The position numbers and the translations under genes are program-made. A DNA stretch of 6,983 bases, taken from positions 5,644 through 12,626 of the forward strand of contig JABUUT010000071.1 of assembly GCA_021443045.1 (NCBI GenBank), in the 5' to 3' direction. How positions within the stretch are numbered: position 1 is the stretch's first letter; every line of letters begins with the position of its first letter. The notes under the pieces are model-generated. The model was given only the letters and a program-made list of their open reading frames with translations. It did not search any database and was not told the DNA's origin. This stretch comes from Fibrobacteraceae bacterium (lineage in GTDB: Bacteria > Fibrobacterota > Fibrobacteria > Fibrobacterales > Fibrobacteraceae). Positions 6,186-6,983 of this stretch are shown here, one piece after another.

Positions 6186-6896
6186 CTAACCCTTAGTGGC
6201 CTTTTCCTGGAGCATGCCTTCGTCAAAAATCACAATGTCTTTGCCAGTCATGGCAATGGCACCGGTGCGAACCAAAAGGGAACTAATGCGGCTTACGGTT
6301 TCGCGAGTGGTGCCCGACATGTCGGCCAGCTGCTGCTGGGTGGGGCGGTTGTGAATAACCGTCACCATTTTTCCACCATCGGTATGTATGCGAACGCCCC
6401 GTTCTTCCATTAGGTTCAGCAAGGTTCCTGCCACACGTCCCGAAACCGACATGGTGGACAAGGAGCCAATCTGACGGTTGGCCTTGCGAAGACGCTTACT
6501 CATTTCACTTAAGAGGCCCATGGCAATTTCTGGGCTCTGGCGAATGAGCTTAAGGAAGGATTCCCGATGGATGGCCAAAAGTTTGGCATCGGTAACCGTG
6601 CGAACCGAGGCAGACCTGGGTTCGCCGTCGATGAGAGACATCTCGCCAAAGAAGTCGCCTCGTTCCAAGAATGAAAGAATTGTTTCACGACCGTCAGCGC
6701 CAGTCATATAGACTTGCACGGAACCCGAAGCAATGAGATACAGCGCCTGCACCGAGTCGTCACCTTCCAGAACCACCGTTTCATCACGAGTAAAGTTCTG
6801 GGCCACAACCAAGTCGCAAAGCATTGCAAGCTGCTCTTCGTTCAATTCCGAAAAGAGTTCCACACCTTTCAACAAACCAACAATCGATTCATCCAT
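6186..6896 (-). CDS. Crp/Fnr-family transcription regulator with cyclic-nucleotide-binding domain
   Basis: At 236 residues this is a usual length for the family. Residues about 14-120 form the cyclic-nucleotide-binding beta-roll, with phosphate-binding cassette FFGEMSLIDGEPRSASV at 82-98. Glu85 and Arg94 are the residues that in CRP contact ribose and cyclic phosphate, so ligand binding looks intact. A long dimerisation helix follows at about 122-148 (MSKRLRKANRQIG). The C-terminal winged helix-turn-helix has PTQQQLADMSGTTRETVSRISSLL at 185-208, with TRETVSR as the recognition helix. There is no N-terminal cysteine cluster like that of Fnr, so oxygen sensing through an iron-sulfur centre is not expected. 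ATG 6896 has a strong SD, GGAGG, six bases upstream. The gene sits before the PASTA, TPR and LolB-like genes and may regulate them or more distant targets. No matching palindromic operator is visible inside the window. The ligand (cAMP, another cyclic nucleotide or none) cannot be told from sequence. Confidence 0.92.
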   Translation of the reverse strand: MDESIVGLLKGVELFSELNEEQLAMLCDLVVAQNFTRDETVVLEGDDSVQALYLIASGSVQVYMTGADGRETILSFLERGDFFGEMSLIDGEPRSASVRTVTDAKLLAIHRESFLKLIRQSPEIAMGLLSEMSKRLRKANRQIGSLSTMSVSGRVAGTLLNLMEERGVRIHTDGGKMVTVIHNRPTQQQLADMSGTTRETVSRISSLLVRTGAIAMTGKDIVIFDEGMLQEKATKG

Positions 6897-6902
6897 TGGA
6901 AT

Positions 6903-6907
6903 CCTCC
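6903..6907 (-). promoter_or_regulatory. Strong Shine-Dalgarno of the Crp-family gene
   Basis: GGAGG on the minus strand stands six bases before ATG 6896 and fixes that start. It lies in the 22-nt gap after the stop of the upstream partial gene, where I see no promoter or terminator. This argues that the regulator is cotranscribed with the upstream gene. Confidence 0.8.
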
Positions 6908-6918
6908 AGTGTTTCTAA

Positions 6919-6983
6919 TTAAGCATTAAGCCCGCGTGCAAGACCTTCGTCAATCACGATGCTCTGGTCACGCTTGGCACCAA
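6919..6983 (-). CDS. C-terminal 20 codons of an unidentified protein (cut by window end)
   Basis: On the minus strand one frame is open from the window edge to TAA at 6919-6921 and encodes 20 residues ending IVIDEGLARGLNA; the other two frames meet stops sooner. It is read in the same direction as the Crp-family gene and stops 22 nt before it, so it is probably the preceding operon member. The fragment is too short to identify. Its IVI-DEG stretch is loosely like the tail of the neighbouring Crp-family protein (IVIFDEGML), which raises but does not establish a tandem paralog. Confidence 0.6.
   Translation of the reverse strand, partial: GAKRDQSIVIDEGLARGLNA

Overview
The window looks like chromosomal DNA from a Gram-negative, diderm bacterium. 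Two lipoprotein signal peptides, a LolB-like outer-membrane lipoprotein, an OpgB-type membrane phosphoglycerol transferase and a type IV pilin-like fragment all point that way. The pilin fragment carries W-x-x-IGY-x-x-PGS near its start, a pattern I associate with the pilin families of Fibrobacter. My best guess is therefore a Fibrobacter-like organism (phylum Fibrobacterota), but this rests on remembered family patterns and not on a search. I see no tRNA, rRNA, CRISPR array, insertion sequence or phage gene. The window is densely coding, with no gene-free stretch above 300 bases.

Left part, plus strand (1-2642). The window opens with the C-terminal globular half of a type IV pilin-like protein. 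Its hydrophobic N-terminal helix is missing, and two tandem in-frame stops lie just upstream, so it is probably a remnant. A strong intrinsic terminator follows. Next come two genes overlapping by ATGA: a small, unrecognised four-helix membrane protein and a 543-residue OpgB/LtaS-family enzyme. The second has five membrane segments followed by a periplasmic sulfatase-fold domain that retains the expected metal and nucleophile residues. The pair is probably one translationally coupled unit that modifies an envelope glycan or lipid with phosphoglycerol or a related group.

Right part, minus strand (2664-6983). Five genes run in one direction with gaps of 22, 8, 10 and 3 nt, which suggests one operon. 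In transcription order they are: the last 20 codons of an unidentified gene; a Crp/Fnr-family regulator with an intact cyclic-nucleotide phosphate-binding cassette; a membrane-anchored protein with three PASTA domains and no kinase; a large TPR lipoprotein; and a LolB-like lipoprotein. The two groups converge at 2643-2663 with no convincing terminator between them.

The minus-strand operon reads as an envelope module: a regulator, a possible peptidoglycan-binding membrane protein, a TPR scaffold lipoprotein and a lipoprotein-insertion factor. The TPR-then-LolB order matches a neighbourhood known in Pseudomonas, where the TPR protein is LbcA, partner of the protease CtpA. Whether that function carries over is inference. 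Nothing here is clearly an undescribed defence or mobile system. The points most worth a second look are the LolB/TPR/PASTA/Crp cluster, the unknown partner of the OpgB-like enzyme and the broken pilin.
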